NCBI RefSeq assembly: GCF_949628265.1
Contig: NC_088786.1
Span: 21,845,681-21,909,680 of the forward strand
Direction of reading: 5' to 3'
Length of the DNA stretch: 64,000 nucleotides
From: Cloeon dipterum
Lineage: Eukaryota; Arthropoda; Insecta; Ephemeroptera; Baetidae
Shown here: one piece after another, positions 1 to 13,600 of the stretch
Layout: each line of letters starts with the position of its first letter
How positions within the stretch are numbered: the stretch's first letter is position 1
Made by a program: the position numbers and the translations under genes
The notes under the pieces: model-generated
What the model was told of the DNA's origin: nothing
Seen by the model: the letters and a program-made list of their open reading frames with translations, nothing else
Databases searched by the model: none

Positions 1-3000
1 TTATGTCGCTTATTCTCAGATCACTGATCAAAATACTTGCTGCCTGCACTGGGCCGCGCGCAGCTTGAGAATTTATCTGGCGTGTATATTGGGAGTCATC
101 AATTTTGATGCAAGCAGCTACGTGCCATTCGGGATTTATTTACGAGAGAGAGATCGCTGTGTTTTCAGCTCGATTACAAGCCCCTGAACGTTGTTTAGCG
201 CATCCCAACCCCACGAGGGCTCCACAAATCAGGGCGACGGCTCTTGTAAAATGCCATATAACACTGCTGCCCGCCCAGTAGACGGCTTGTGGTGGCATTC
301 TCTCTTTCTCTCTTCCTCAGACCTGCTATGTTAAGGCGATAATTTATCACTTTTGGTGGCTTATATCGGACTTGTTCGCGACCGATATCAGAATTTCATA
401 TCAGTGCGGCTGGTTGTAGTTCGAGTTGTTGGGGAAGAGGAGTCAAGTTTTCTGTTTTCTCTTTAGATTTTCATTTCCACTTACACTCATGCGCAGGGAC
501 GGTTGTAATTTAAAGTAGATCAATGACCAGTGAACTGTAAATCAATTTTCAGATCGTTCGTGGACCATCACACGTCAGGAAAAATTATTTATCGTCACTC
601 TATATAGGTTTATCAAAAACGTCGAGTCGAAAAAACGAAGCATATAATCAAGAAGCACAGCTTCACGGCTGTAATTTATCGGGACCAATAAAGCAAAATA
701 AATATCGGAGATCCATCCATTCTCCGGCCGCCGAGGAACCGAATTGTGCGTGGACGCAGGATTGAACGGGCGAGAGGCCATCGTCAGACGCATTCCTCCA
801 TTAAGACGCATGTTCACGCATTAAAGTTTCCGTTAACATTATGATTTAATCATGCTTCCATCGGGTTATTAATGGCTTTGTGTCCACAAAATACTATTTC
901 CAACCGATTGAGCGTGCGATGCTCTCTCAGACCTTGACTCTCGCACTCTCGGTGATTTGCCGTAGAAAGAAATTTGAAACTAATTTGGAAGTCGTTAGTG
1001 AAGGAAATAAATTAATCTGGCCAACAGGTGACAAGCGAATGAGTCTTTCAAGGTCCGTTCACGCACGCACGGTGCGGTGTTTTAAGGAAACACGCCGGGA
1101 AAGTTAATAATCTGTAAACCTAATTATAACGGAGGCCCGTTCAGCCGGTATAGGTTTAATCACTTTAAGAGGGGGAGCTAGATTTTCATATTGAAAAAAT
1201 TTGAAATTCAGGAAAATTACCTTTAAGCTTAGGAAATAAAGACGACGCAGTGTCTAATCGAAGAGAATTTTCCATCGAAAACTAAAAGTGTCTATTAACA
1301 GTTTGCGAACAAACAAAAATTACTTAATGATTTATTAAACGCAACACAATTTTAAACAGGATGTCGCCTCGCGTACTTGACTGTTACTGGAATGTGTCCT
1401 GAACTGTGCCTGGCAATGAAAGAAAAACTTGACGACGCTTATTCTTTGAATTTTAAACCGTTCGTTAAAGGTATACCTAGATGACTCAGCTGGTGACAAG
1501 TTTGGTGTTGTTGTGCGACAGGGACTGCAAGAAAAATTGAATCAATGCTTTGCTATATCGTCCATGGATTTGAGACCAAGGAGAAACAAGTGATCCGTAG
1601 AAGAGTTATTACGTCCAGCTCCAGACACAACAAACTGCTGAAAAGCAAAACAATACCAATAAGGATATCAGCGAAAAGGTGAAAAAGCTATGTGAAGTCT
1701 ATAGAGGGAGGGCAAGATTAGCAAGAAAATCAGATCCAGCTTTTTAACCAGCGAGCCAGATACTGCTGAGACTTGGGAAATCAACACTATTAGAGCTGTC
1801 TTATAGGTTTTGAGGAACAGGGACAAAGAAGTGTCAAGAGGCTGGCAGTTTCAATTTCTGGTCTAAATACTGCCTCAATTTCATCCTCGAGGCGAAGTTC
1901 AATCTTCTTGGGATTATTCTTAAATAAAATTTCATCTTTTTCTATAGAACTGAAATGCCTCAAGGAACAAACTTAAAAATGTCTTCAAATCCACATGAAA
2001 AATTAAATATTTAATCGAAAAATAAAAAAACGCACCGGCAGTTCTGACCATTTCGTTCGATTAAATGTGGCTCAAAAGTCAACAAATTGTTTGTTTCGTG
2101 CTCTTTAAGTGGATCAGAAAAAGAAATCGATCATTTTTTAATTCCCAACCCTACATAACATAATTAACAAACGCAAAATAAAACCGCAGTTAATGACAAA
2201 TTTTGCGAATAAATGTTCGCAAGAAAATTGCTCTTGATTTAATACCCTGTTATTTCAGAACTTAAATTTTCGAAAACAAAATAACGGAGCCTCGAGGCCG
2301 AGAGTAAGACATAAAATTTCATTTCCATTCGCATTCCGCGTAGTCAGAGTGCATGACGGAAAATCGTGCGTACAATTTCCTGCCGCTCGCTCGATGACGA
2401 GTTCCCTGACCAAAACACTGTAATTCATGCTCTAACGAGAGTCTGCATTAAGTGATTAAAGTTGATTACCAGCCAAACAACATGACATTACTCCTTCGAC
2501 ACGCCGCGCGGTACTCATGCAGCTTTTGAACGGCGCGAGTGGGTTCAGCACTCATGCCTTCCATTATCGCCTATAATGCATAAAAAGCTGCTCTCTCTCT
2601 TTCATACACCGAGTACTTTTGTCAACCGACCACTTGATGTGAGCAGAGCAGTGCATTTTTTTCCTTTTTCTTCCCGTGCTCCCCTGAATGCAACGGCCGC
2701 TGAGGAGCCGGAATTAATGGCGCTTTTCCCTGCTATGCAGAATGCAGACACGGAGAAAAGGGCATATTATCATTATTACCACGAGAAGCCTCCCGCCGCA
2801 CACACGGCCGGTAAAAACAATATTTATCATTTCTAAACACACATGCACGCATGGCGCTGGAGAGGATTTTATGTAAAAAGGTGGGTCTTGGGCCTGTGTG
2901 AAGCTGTCAGAGAAATATGAGTACAACAAAACAAGCTTAAACTTGATGTCATGATTTTATTATAAATGTATTACCGGCATAATATATCGAGGGTGTGGTT

Positions 3001-6000
3001 TTCTTTTTCTCTCAGCTCGGTGCCTGACAAAAGGCACCATTCCATGCTGCGCGTTTATTCAAAATAAGCGTCCGCTGTGCTGTCACGACTCCATATTACC
3101 GCCGATAAAGATGCGTTTGCAACACCGTAATTTGCGCCAAGCGAAATGCGAGTGCTTCCACGCACACCGCCCAGAAAGAGCCAGCAATTTTAATAGTACA
3201 TCTGCAATTTCGCCTGGAACGTTTTAATTAAAAGCGAACAATAGCCGCAGACACCTTGAATGGACGGAATTTAATTGCTTTTGCTCACTGGTGGCGCATG
3301 GTGTGCCGGGCCATGATGAATTACTCGAGTTACCGCTGCCCGCTTTTGTATTCTATTCTTTTTTTGCGTCCGCGCCGGGTTTAATCAGTTTCGCAAGCGC
3401 TTTGATTGGATGCACGATGACTGCGAGATAAGTATCGCAAAGTCTGTGCATAGCAAAGGCAAACAACGAGACATGACTCTTTCCCAGCACACGCTTCTCG
3501 GAAATATTATCGTCAAAAGATATTGAAGATGGCGACCGCGCGAGCGAGTGACTTTTCTTCCAGGTACAGTAGAAGGGCGCTTTTGATTCGAGCAGCCTTT
3601 TATTTATTTAATTATGTTCCGAGATAGCGCATGCAAGCATAAAGAATGTGCTGAGCCTGAACATGATTTCAGCACATCTTTTATATACGCGGACACGCCG
3701 ACTATAAATACATTATATACAATCGGTTCGCCCAGCGGTGAGTGCTGTGTTGTGTGTATCTCCTCCCTTGTTAAGATCCAACACACATTTACATTTCGCT
3801 GCAGACTTGTTTCGAGCAGACGAACGTAATGGATTCGTCCAGAGGTATATTATCATCTGAAATTTGATTCTCGCCCCTCCGTGGAAGGAAAAATATATTT
3901 TAATGAGTTAAATAGATATATGAAACGGAGAAGCAACACAGAGAAAAATATAGTTTTGACTTTTATTAACCTTCACATGTGGCAAGAAACGCATGTCCAG
4001 CTTCACCGGAACGAATCTAGGCAACCTCACTGCATGCAAGTTGCACAGGTTGCATAGTCTTGGTCATAATATGGTCTGCAGCGAAAACTGATAAAAACTG
4101 CTAAGGTCCTTTGGAGGAGGCCCTGGTCCAGAAAAGGACCAGCTCGTTTTAATTCACCGGCTTTTTTGTCGAAACGCTGAAACAATGAAAAGGGTGGAAA
4201 CAGTAGTTGTTTGGTGCCTTTTTTATCTTATTTTAGTTTGATCATCGATGATTTTTTTATTTTGTTATAAGCAAGAATTTGACATATTTATTAATTTGGT
4301 TTTCATGTGCAAACGATAATTATTATACTGGGCTTCACAAAACTATGAGCATTAAATAATTGGATCTCACAAACAGCACCAATCGGCGTTTCTTGTCGAA
4401 TTAATTCCCCATCAAATACAGTTGAAACGAAAACTGCAAATTAAACTAATTTTCTTAATGCTCGACGCAATATAAGGTAGATTTCCCTTTATTCTTTCAT
4501 GATTGAGGTTTAATGGAGGCAGCTAAACAAAAATAGAGAAAAAATTCATCGCTCATTATACGGAGGTAGCAGCCCTGGCGAAACCGTTTGCGTTTGCAAG
4601 TTAATTAGCCGCACAGATGGCGGCGTGCAGACGATCGTGTAAGAGACACCCAAAATTATTTATTAACTTTTCAAAGCCAAGGGCACGGCGAAAAGGTGCG
4701 TTGGCTGGGGCCAAAAAGACGATTAAGAGCTAGCGCAGCGACAGGATAGTTAATTCCCTGGCGCACGGAATAATAATCAAGTGAGCCCACCTATATATAA
4801 TAATTTTCAAAGATGGAGCAGCAGCGTTATTGCCCGGCCATATTATAGGTGGAAGGATGGCTGAATCGAATTAAGAAAATATAGCCGCGTGCATGTGGCT
4901 AGCAACACGGCACAGCGGGAATGGCCAGAAGAGAGGAGGAATCGCCGCCGCGGCTCTGCGGCTTTCGGATGGGCCCCCCAAGGAGTTTGATTTACTGCCG
5001 TAATATTAGGCTCTCTACCAGCCAATTATACACAGTCCGACGTTAGATGATGTACCACAAAAAATAACCAACTCACGGCCTCCAGCGAGTTGATGGCTTT
5101 TTAGTATCAAAGAGAAACATAAAGCCTCAGATGGACGAGAGAGGAGCTGAGGGGCGGAGAGACCGCGACTCTCGGCTCGAAAAACGCTGAAAATCTTCTC
5201 TCTCTCTCACTCTCTTCGGTCTTTTCCTTTTCCATCCGCCCGTGATAAATAGTATGTAATTTTGTACCATGTGCGAGAGCGAGTGAGTGAGTGCGCGAGT
5301 CGCTCTCGCTATCATGATCATATTTTTATGAATATATTAAGCCGGCCATGCACGCCTGCCAGATAATCACTTTTTTAATCTGCCAGCACACACGACGACA
5401 TGAGATTAATTCAATTTCTATGTGTAACAAAATGTAAATAAGCGCCCATGATGGAGCAGATTTTTTCATTCCTCGCCTCTGACGCGTCGTGCTTTTGAAT
5501 TTCTCGATTCCCTGCTTGCCTGGTGCCACGGCTAGTCATGATTTTTAATGCTATTCGGGACGCCGAATATAATTTCTCATTTACATGCACCGTGTAAACA
5601 AAAAGATGGGAAAATAATAAAAGGTCTGTATTTCGACTGATGGTGGGCTGTTGTTATTTATTTTGCTCTTCCCATCTGACACGAACAAATTTTACGTGAA
5701 GACGGACACGGACGTGTAAAAGAAATTTGAATAGACAGCTTTTTTATCGTTTCACACTTTTCAAGGCCATTTGATTAAAATAGAGAAACTCTGAAGAACA
5801 AATATTTACTGAAAAAACAGTATAAAATTATACAATAATTACAACGAGAAACACTTCATGAATCAAATGGCTTTTGCAGGTTTCATGTTCGACAAGTATT
5901 CTGTATATTTTCCTTTCTTGCGTTATTAAGACCTTACAAACCACTTATTATTTTATTTTTGTAAAGCATAGGATAATAAAGGATTCTACGTAATAGTATT

Positions 6001-7334
6001 GATATTTGTTTCAAATTATCTTATAATTAAAAATTAATTTTTATATTTAAATGATATTTTGACAATATTCGCAGCAACACTTCTTCTTCCATAGACGATA
6101 GCTTTGTTGCAGCTAATTTAGACGATCGTTGAGGTCTCCTCTGGTTTCAATAAATTTTTGTCTTATCAATTGAACGAGTCAGAAAACTAATTACGACTGT
6201 ATTCCTGGTGTTTTTTTTAAATCGATTGCCTCACCTCCTTATAGAGAAATGAATAGAATTGAAATATTTTTTAAGAATTTTTTGGTATAAAAAATGCCAG
6301 TATTGCCACTCTGCCTTATTCAGACTTGATATACCCAACATGTCAATATTTGAGTTTGATATTTTAAACCATTTACATCAAAATAGTTATATTTTGAAAG
6401 TATTTTAGAAAATAACGTTAAATTGCTCTAAAGCTAAATATTTATTTAGCCAAAACATGTCTAGTTTGCTCGTTTCTTTAGCGAATAGAATCATACCATT
6501 TATTAACAGTTTGTTACACGGTATATTATGTACATGCTTGAATTTATGAAATTTATCTTCCATCTGATGCGCATAGTTTCAGAATGAAATTTTATTATTA
6601 AAGATGTAAATTTCGTTTAACAAATTAATATGACAGACTTCTTGTTGACCATAAGTCTGCCTCAAAAGCACGATCTCTGCCGGTCAAAATGAAGAATTAT
6701 ACAAAAACATGCTTGAAGCTTATGCAACGCGCATAGCTTTGGTGATGTGACAGTTGCCAACTTTCTCCATTCTCGCTCGCTCTGTCAGCCAGGCACCAAA
6801 GATAAAGATTATTTTGTAAATAACAATCAAAAAAGAATTGGATTATAATAAAATGTAATTTAAAAAAAAACAGTGCTTTAACTTTATTCGCATTTATTTT
6901 TATTAAATTCGCCGTAGTATGTAGCGGAAAAATTGCGCATATTATGTAGCTCTACAACCACATGCGAATTTCCTTCTTGCAAGAAAAGTGCATCAATCAA
7001 TTTATCAATTAAAAAACTTGAGTGTTTGTTGAGTGATGCGCAATTTTGCCGTTACCACGACGAATTGCAAAAACGATGCATAAAACTCAATAATATAATA
7101 ATTATTATGATATTATTTATTTACTTTCGTTTCGCTAAACGTTTGAATTTGTCATCAGTTTGGCGCGTTTCGGCTCTGTGTGGGATGGGCAAAATACGGT
7201 GCTGGTGCTGGTGTAGCGCGGCAGCATGCGAACATGAACACTGCGAGCCAGAACCAGGGAAATCAACAAACAAGAGCACGCGTGGAGCCTGGACCTGGAG
7301 CAACCTGGAGTAGCCTTAATAACAAACAACGGCA
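1..7334. other. Gene-free left flank
   Basis: No reading frame here resembles a known protein family, and the longest open frames are short, overlap one another on both strands and lack supporting splice sites. The sequence is a patchwork of AT-rich DNA (for example 5700-6700) and more GC-rich patches with CpG (2300-2800, 3000-3600, 4560-5560). Short CT/GA-rich runs occur near 300-320 and 5180-5220. A small inverted repeat (CTGGTCC, loop, GGACCAG) lies at 4123-4142. The last 100-150 bases before 7335 presumably hold the promoter and 5' UTR of ashwin. Confidence 0.6.
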
Positions 7335-8200
7335 ATGACAGCTCAAGGGCTTAACAACCAAGAATTTTCCTTGCAGTTCCTTCATCCAGAAATGATGTCC
7401 ATTGAAGGCATAAAATCTGTCCTTGTTGATGTAAGTCAGTCGAGCAGTTTGAGTGTCCAAACTCATTTTTAATATTGTTACTTCTAAAGTCATTATTATA
7501 TCTCTAAATTTAATTTTTTAGCGCTGTATTCATTTGAGAAATATGAACACTATGAGCAAAGAAGAATTGGTGGCTGTCTTTCACCGAGTCGCAGTTCCTC
7601 AGAGTCAAAGAAACTGCTTTCGAAAGAAGAGCCATCAACAAGCCAGCCTCGATGTCAGAGTTACTACAAATTCTTTGTCAAATGAATTAAAAAGGTATAT
7701 ATTTAATTATTTAACTACCAACTCGTTACTGATACATTGTCCTGCATGATGTATTAATGATTTTTACTAATAAGCTTATTTTGTCGCTTTGGATTTTTTC
7801 AAAAATATAATTATAAATGTTATACAAATTAATTTGTCTTCCAGATAGTTACATTGAAACATTCTCTTCTTTGTTTGCAGGGATACGAATGCGTCCAGTG
7901 CTAGACTAAGTAACTGTATCAACTATGGCAAGAAAACAATTAGGCTTAGAGAAAATCCAGAGACTAGCAAATCTAAAGTGGCCCGAAATGAAGTTGTAAC
8001 AATGGGGTCTTCGGAGATCACTTCAGAAATAGTATGTCAAATATTTTGGGTTACCTGAGAAATGAACTAATAAATAATTTTTGTTTTAGTCTGCTATGGA
8101 AACTTCAGAAGATGATACAAAACTTAAGAGGAAAGAAGTCTCAGCTGGCATTGAAAGCCCAAAAATACCACCTAAAAGAGCGAGGATTGCTTGGCCTTAG
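7335..8200 (+). CDS. ASW: Ashwin, tRNA ligase complex subunit
   Basis: Four exons: 7335-7430, 7522-7694, 7881-8031 and 8090-8200, all with GT-AG introns (91, 186 and 58 nt), giving 176 aa. Residues about 12-60 match the ashwin family: a FLHPEMMS segment (LLHPELLS in vertebrates), a following helix, and AVPQSQRN where vertebrates have AIPLPQRD. The C-terminus is basic (PPKRARIAW), a possible nuclear signal. In vertebrates ashwin (C2orf49) is an accessory subunit of the RTCB-DDX1-FAM98B-RTRAF RNA ligase that joins tRNA exons and acts in XBP1 splicing. That role is inferred here by homology. The protein is shorter than vertebrate ashwin (about 230 aa) and the similarity lies mainly in the N-terminal third. 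The ATG at 7335 was chosen because it opens the frame just ahead of the conserved block. A possible poly(A) signal lies at 8573-8578. Confidence 0.8.
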
Positions 8201-9341
8201 CTATTTCAAATCGTGCTCAAAACACTTCAAAACCTGGATAATTATTAATTAATTAAGGCAGGCTAATGCTAATATGTTGTATGTCTCTAAAGTCAAGTTA
8301 GAGAAGGTTTGCGGTGTTATTGGGACCCGGGTTTCAGCATTTGTGATAGTGCAGTGCGCGCCATTCCCGGTCCTCGGACAGGGATAAAAAGAGCAAAAAA
8401 AGGTTGTAATTTCGCTTCAAGAGAAATGATACAAAACTAAAAGTTATACATTTTTTTTACTTTAACTCGACTCAAGGACTGATAGTTGCTACCGCAGGGC
8501 AGATTTGAATTTTTATAGCCCAATTCGACAACCAATTTAGCAACCAACGCAATTCAAGTAAATTAAACTTGTAATAAAAACTGAAGATAAAACTGGAAAA
8601 TTCTTTGTGTTACGAAAAGACTTCTACATTAATCATTTGTGATCAAAACTCAAAACTGCAATAGTTTGTTTTAATCACCTCTACGTGTCAATGCTGAAGC
8701 CTGGAAGAGATGATAAACTGACAATCCTGAGACATCTTCTCATGCTATTAAATCGTGTCATGGTAATTATTATGTTATTTTCTTCATTATTGAAATGGTG
8801 AGAAGATGACAAGACAACTAAGAGCTGAACACCATAAAAGTTAGGTCTTTTAATATTGAATTTTGAGAACTGCCCAATCAAAAATTATATCTTCCTTTTT
8901 TTCATGAAATGAATTTGATGAATAATTTAAAACTATCGAAATTAAAATCATCATAATTTTTAATCCTAATTACACACATTGTGAGTATGAATAGATGTGA
9001 AAGATAAAAGTGAGATGAGATAATCTGGCCAAAAAGCAATTATATCATAACAGTCGTAGTTTAACGTAATAATAATCATAAATTACTACAATACTGAGGA
9101 TAAATTATGACTTCGCGCGGAAATTTAAATAAGTCAAAGGTAAAACCAAAATTTTTTTGCTGATATTAGAATTTCAAAATTTCATTACCTTTCAATTTTA
9201 ATACTATTTAAAAATCTTGTATGGTTTTTTACAACTTTTTTTTATTTATTTTATATTTCCGAGATGGTTTTTCTAATTAGTACATAAACTTGAATCACGT
9301 TGATTCTCCTCAGTTACGCCCCTCTGTCCGATTGATCTTGA
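8201..9341. other. Ashwin 3' UTR and ATP synthase g promoter region
   Basis: This 1.1-kb stretch has no gene. The left part should be ashwin 3' UTR, with AATAAA at 8573-8578. A GC-richer patch at 8290-8390 stands out from AT-rich surroundings and is unexplained. The right end must contain the promoter and short leader of ATP synthase subunit g. No TATA box was evident. Confidence 0.5.
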
Positions 9342-9912
9342 ATGGCCGCCATGGCATCTAAGGCTCCAGCTCTTCTTAAATGTAAATATTTAACACTAAG
9401 TAGAATAATTTCTCCCTTTTTGACAGTATTAATCCATTCTCTGGTAATTAATCAAAAAGTCTGAGCTCATGCGAACAATTATTTGGAGGGTTATAACGGA
9501 GTACATCACGTTGAAAATTTGATTTTCAGCCGCCCTTGATGGAGCACAGCCGAAATTTCAGACCTTCTTGCGCTACGCGAAGGTAGAGTTGGCCCCTCCA
9601 ACCCCCGGAGAGCTCGGCCAGGTTAGCCAGGGAATCCAGCGATTGCTGTCTGGATTCAGGACTGGCCGCTGGAAGCAGCTGACTGTCAAGGTAAACCGAT
9701 TTCACTAATCATATGTTCGAGTCGGCAAATTAACACCCATTGGACAGTGGCTTAAATCTATCAATAATATTTGTTCGAAATTCCTTTATTTCATTAAATA
9801 ATTTGATCTTTAGGAAGCGACTCTTAACACTCTGGTCTTCACTGAAGTTGTATGCTGGTTCTTCATCGGTGAGTGCATTGGCAAGAGGAGCATCGTTGGC
9901 TACAAGGTTTAA
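9342..9912 (+). CDS. ATPsynG: ATP synthase subunit g (mitochondrial Fo)
   Basis: Three exons, 9342-9381, 9530-9690 and 9814-9912, encode 99 aa, the usual size. Subunit g sits in the membrane sector of mitochondrial F1Fo-ATP synthase and, with subunit e, promotes dimerisation of the complex and cristae curvature. The family core is clear: FLRYAKVELAPPTPGEL near residues 27-41, KQLTVKEA where exons 2 and 3 join, then a C-terminal membrane helix ending FFIGECIGKRSIVGYKV. It carries the GxxxG motif (GECIG) known to matter for dimer contacts. Two in-frame ATGs (9342 and 9351) lie in ATGGCCGCCATGG, so the protein may begin three residues later. A poly(A) signal is at 9984-9989. The gene converges on TOM70. 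Confidence 0.93.
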
Positions 9913-9983
9913 ACATCTCGCCATTGTAAAGTGTTGTAGACAAAGTCTTGTTGAAAACAACTTCGTGTAGACTACATTCTTAA

Positions 9984-9989
9984 AATAAA
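9984..9989 (+). terminator. Poly(A) signal of ATP synthase g
   Basis: AATAAA lies 72 nt after the stop codon. The TOM70 signal on the other strand is only about 70 nt further on. Confidence 0.6.
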
Positions 9990-10663
9990 ATGATTATCGT
10001 TATAATTTAAAAACAAACATTGATACTGTTATTCTATTTGACTCGAAATGTCAGGTTTATTGTAATAACGTTCACATCTCCTACAAAGAAAATATGAAAA
10101 ATCAAAACAATTTTGATTTTGAATTGAACTTTGAAACAAGTTGAATTACTTCATAATATGGTCTAGAGGAATGACAACATCTGTTCAGTAAACTAAGGAC
10201 GTTTAAACAGACTTGCTGAATATATTGATCTGTGGCCTGTGGTAATGCACTGCAATCCGTAGCTCATATATTGAAACAACAGCTCAAGCATAAAATATGA
10301 TGCACTGAATTTGAGAGCTGGCTCTGGAACTTGGTATTAAGCAAAATCATAACGACTAAACATCTGCAACATAAAGGCACTGCAAAGATAGCATTTGTCC
10401 CTCCACATTTTCTTCCGTCTTTTATGGCCAACGGTATAACAATTTTAATAGTATATTGACTGCTGGATGCCAAAAGCATTGAATTGGGTCAACAAAAACC
10501 TTGAATTCAGCAACGCTACGCCTATGAAATAAGCATCTGATGAACCGTGCGGAAATGTATTTACATCATGAGAGCTATCTGATAATGAAAGGTGCATTTG
10601 AATGGATATATTCTTTCCATATTATATAATCATTCCCTCTAACGCTTAATTCTACCAACAACC
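9990..10663. other. TOM70 3' UTR
   Basis: AT-rich sequence between the ATP synthase g poly(A) site and the TOM70 stop codon. I see no gene and read it as TOM70 3' UTR plus a very short convergent spacer. Confidence 0.5.
10056..10061 (-). terminator. Possible poly(A) signal of TOM70
   Basis: TTTATT on the plus strand (AATAAA on the minus strand) lies about 600 nt past the TOM70 stop. It is the first hexamer I noticed before the end of the ATP synthase g transcript. Confidence 0.4.
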
Positions 10664-13600
10664 TCACGCGAAGTTTGGCCCTGAAGGAATTTGGATTTTG
10701 TACCGACGGGCAACCACTCTCTGGGCAATTGCTGCGTCCAGTAGGGCAAAAAGATGGGACAGTTCCATCTCAGTCTTGGCTAAGGGAACAGTTTTCCTGA
10801 ATAGCTCGATTGCGTGATCCAAATTAGCTCTGGAAGTGTTTTAAAATGACAAACATTCTCAGCATAAATTGCGCAAAATCTCACCTTTGAACCTCGATGG
10901 TGCCCAATGTCTCATACGCAAACGAGCACTTGTCGTCCAGCTTGATTGCTTCATTGATTAGGTCAACAGCCTTTTCCATGTTCTGCGATGAGTGAAGAAT
11001 CAAGATTGCTGTCAATGCAAGTGTAAATTATTTTAGAAGGACGCAGTTAGGTAACCATACCTTTATGCACGTAAATTGTGGCATTGTCAGGGTCAACAAG
11101 CAGTGCTTTGTTGTAGAGTTCTTCTGCATCTTTGAATTTTTCTTGTTCAGTTAGGACCTGAAGTGCAATTAAATCGTTACAAGAAACCAAATAAATGATG
11201 TAGGAGATTATAACCTGGGCATAAAGATTGTAGACTTCTACGCAGTTGCTGAACTCCTTAACAGCTCTTTGGAAGCCTTCGATCGACTCCTCCAACTTAG
11301 TTACATCCTGCTTTGACAGAGCGTATCGGAAGTCAGTGTAGCATTTCTGAACAACAGCGATAGGGAAGTTCTTATTCATGTGAACCGCCTTGGCAAAGTC
11401 CTGCATTGCTCCATCAAGGTCTTCCATCAAGAGCCTCACCTAGAGAAATGTTTTGTCAGTATTACTGCTCTCATATTCATCTTAGCAAATCTTATACCTG
11501 TCCTCTATGGTGGAAAACATCAGCATTCATGGGTCCCAACTCAGCTGCCATTTCAAAATCAAGCATACTTTTAGATGGGTCTTCCAACTGCATATAGAGT
11601 GATGCTCTCTTGATAAGAGCATTTATGCGGATCTGTTAACAAGTTAATTTGTAAAAATGTGACAAGTTATTGAAATGTTAGACCACCTTATCGCTCGCCC
11701 TAATATTGTCTATGACCCTCCTCAAGTCCTCCAATGCCAAGTTATGGTCTCCCTTCAAGAGATGAATTGTGCCTCTCATGAGTAGGGCAATTGATGCTTC
11801 ATCTCCTTCTTTAGCAATTTCTTCAGTAGATCTGTCGAAGATTTCAATGTACTTTTGCTCCACAAGCTTTCCTTTGGCCCAAGAAATGAACCTAAAATCA
11901 TAATCAAATTTTATGATGCGTCTGAATGATTATATTTTTTGTTATTAGTGAAACGCCAAACGCCAACAAAAGTGAGATGTGAAAACAAGATCTCGAGTGA
12001 CTCCACTATCCTTTTAATTGTAAAAGGTAAAAATTCAGATTGGGACCTACTATCCTTGCATAAATAAAAAATGTGTTAAGCCAGCAGGAAAATACCTGAA
12101 AAATACAACTGATAATTGTTGATGGGCTGATTGATGATTTTTAACTAATGACCATGCAAATTTATTTTACCCAGTTATACCTGTCAAGGTTCCCCAACAA
12201 AATGAGAACTTCCGTAAGAATGGTAAAAGACCTTCCTTACTCTAACAATAAATTAAAATACTTAAAACACATTATTCTTAGGATAGCCATTAATTTTAAT
12301 TGTTAACCTACAATTTGTAAAACCAACAAAGAGTACTGTTCTATTAATTTGTTGGTTTGAAATCATAAAGTGAACTGACTAAGAACAAAAGTTCTCAAAG
12401 AATAACAGCTAAAACGAGGTTTCACCAAAGCAGAAGAGCAAAATGAGTTTCAACAGTCAACAGAAGAAATGCCTGACGTTCATTTTCAAAAAAGGCAAGA
12501 AGAATATGATTGTCAGCATGAAGCAGATTGATTCCTGCGATTCTGCTTTCACCCTACTCGAAAATGTTGTTGAGGACATCATTAGCAACATCAGCAAGAA
12601 GAGCAAGAAAAAGAAATCCTGCTGCGGAGGCTCAGACGGATCAGAATTCATTGAGTTGATACAAGAGATGCAAGAAGATGGACAAATCAAGAGCTTGGTG
12701 AGTGATGTACAGGAAGTTGCCCAACAAATCAAGGCTGACCCCAAGACCCAGACTAAAATCTTCATTGAAGAACTCTTTGACATCATTAAAAAGCGCATTG
12801 GCGGAGAAGAGTTGAAGACTGAAGTGGCTGTTGAAGGCGATCCAGAGTAAAAACGGGACCAACAGGACCACAAAAACTCTTCCTACCCAATTTTCGTTAA
12901 TAAAAGCGTTTTTTCGTTCTGAACTAACTTTGATTATTTCAACATACATAATTCCTCGTGAAATTTAAATATTAACAAAAGTTTGTAAGTTGTTATTTAT
13001 CTCTATTATGTTTAAGTGGAAGCGATGTGCCTCTGATGCAGATATTTTTTTTTTGGTTGGGCAAATTTTAAAATTGTGAGGGCTAAATTTTAGCAAGAAT
13101 AATGCATATTTCACTGCTGAACAACATGAACACAAATTTTCTTGTAATGCCGGCACTATTGACTGTTGTGTTATTTCTATTGTTGACATTTAAAAACATG
13201 CCGTTTATCAATTTGAAGACTGAAGAGTATGAGGAGCGAATGCAATGTCTACGCGTTTTGCTGAAGAAAAGCAGGAAGAATGTAATAGCGCAACTGCAGC
13301 AAGTCAAAGCCCCCACAAAAACAAGGAGTTTGGAGATTGCCAAAGGGGAAATTATGAAATGCTGTCTTAAGATTGCTATAGAAGAGCCAAAATCGACCTG
13401 CTTTGGCTGCATTTCATCCCGCAACGAGGATTACACAGATTGCATTTACAAAATTCTGAGTACCAACGAGTTGCACAATTTCTTTAGCTTCTGTGAAAAA
13501 AAGATTCAATGTATGTCCGACAAGAAGATCAAGCCATCAAAGTTCATCAGAGAGCTTAACCAAATGGTTTCCGACTACATTGGATGCATTGACGAACCAT

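Noticed and set aside
12457-12873. 138-codon antisense frame opposite the 135-aa nested gene
   Set aside because: Ser/Leu/Phe-rich mirror of a Lys/Glu-rich gene; the plus-strand frame has the better start context and a poly(A) signal.
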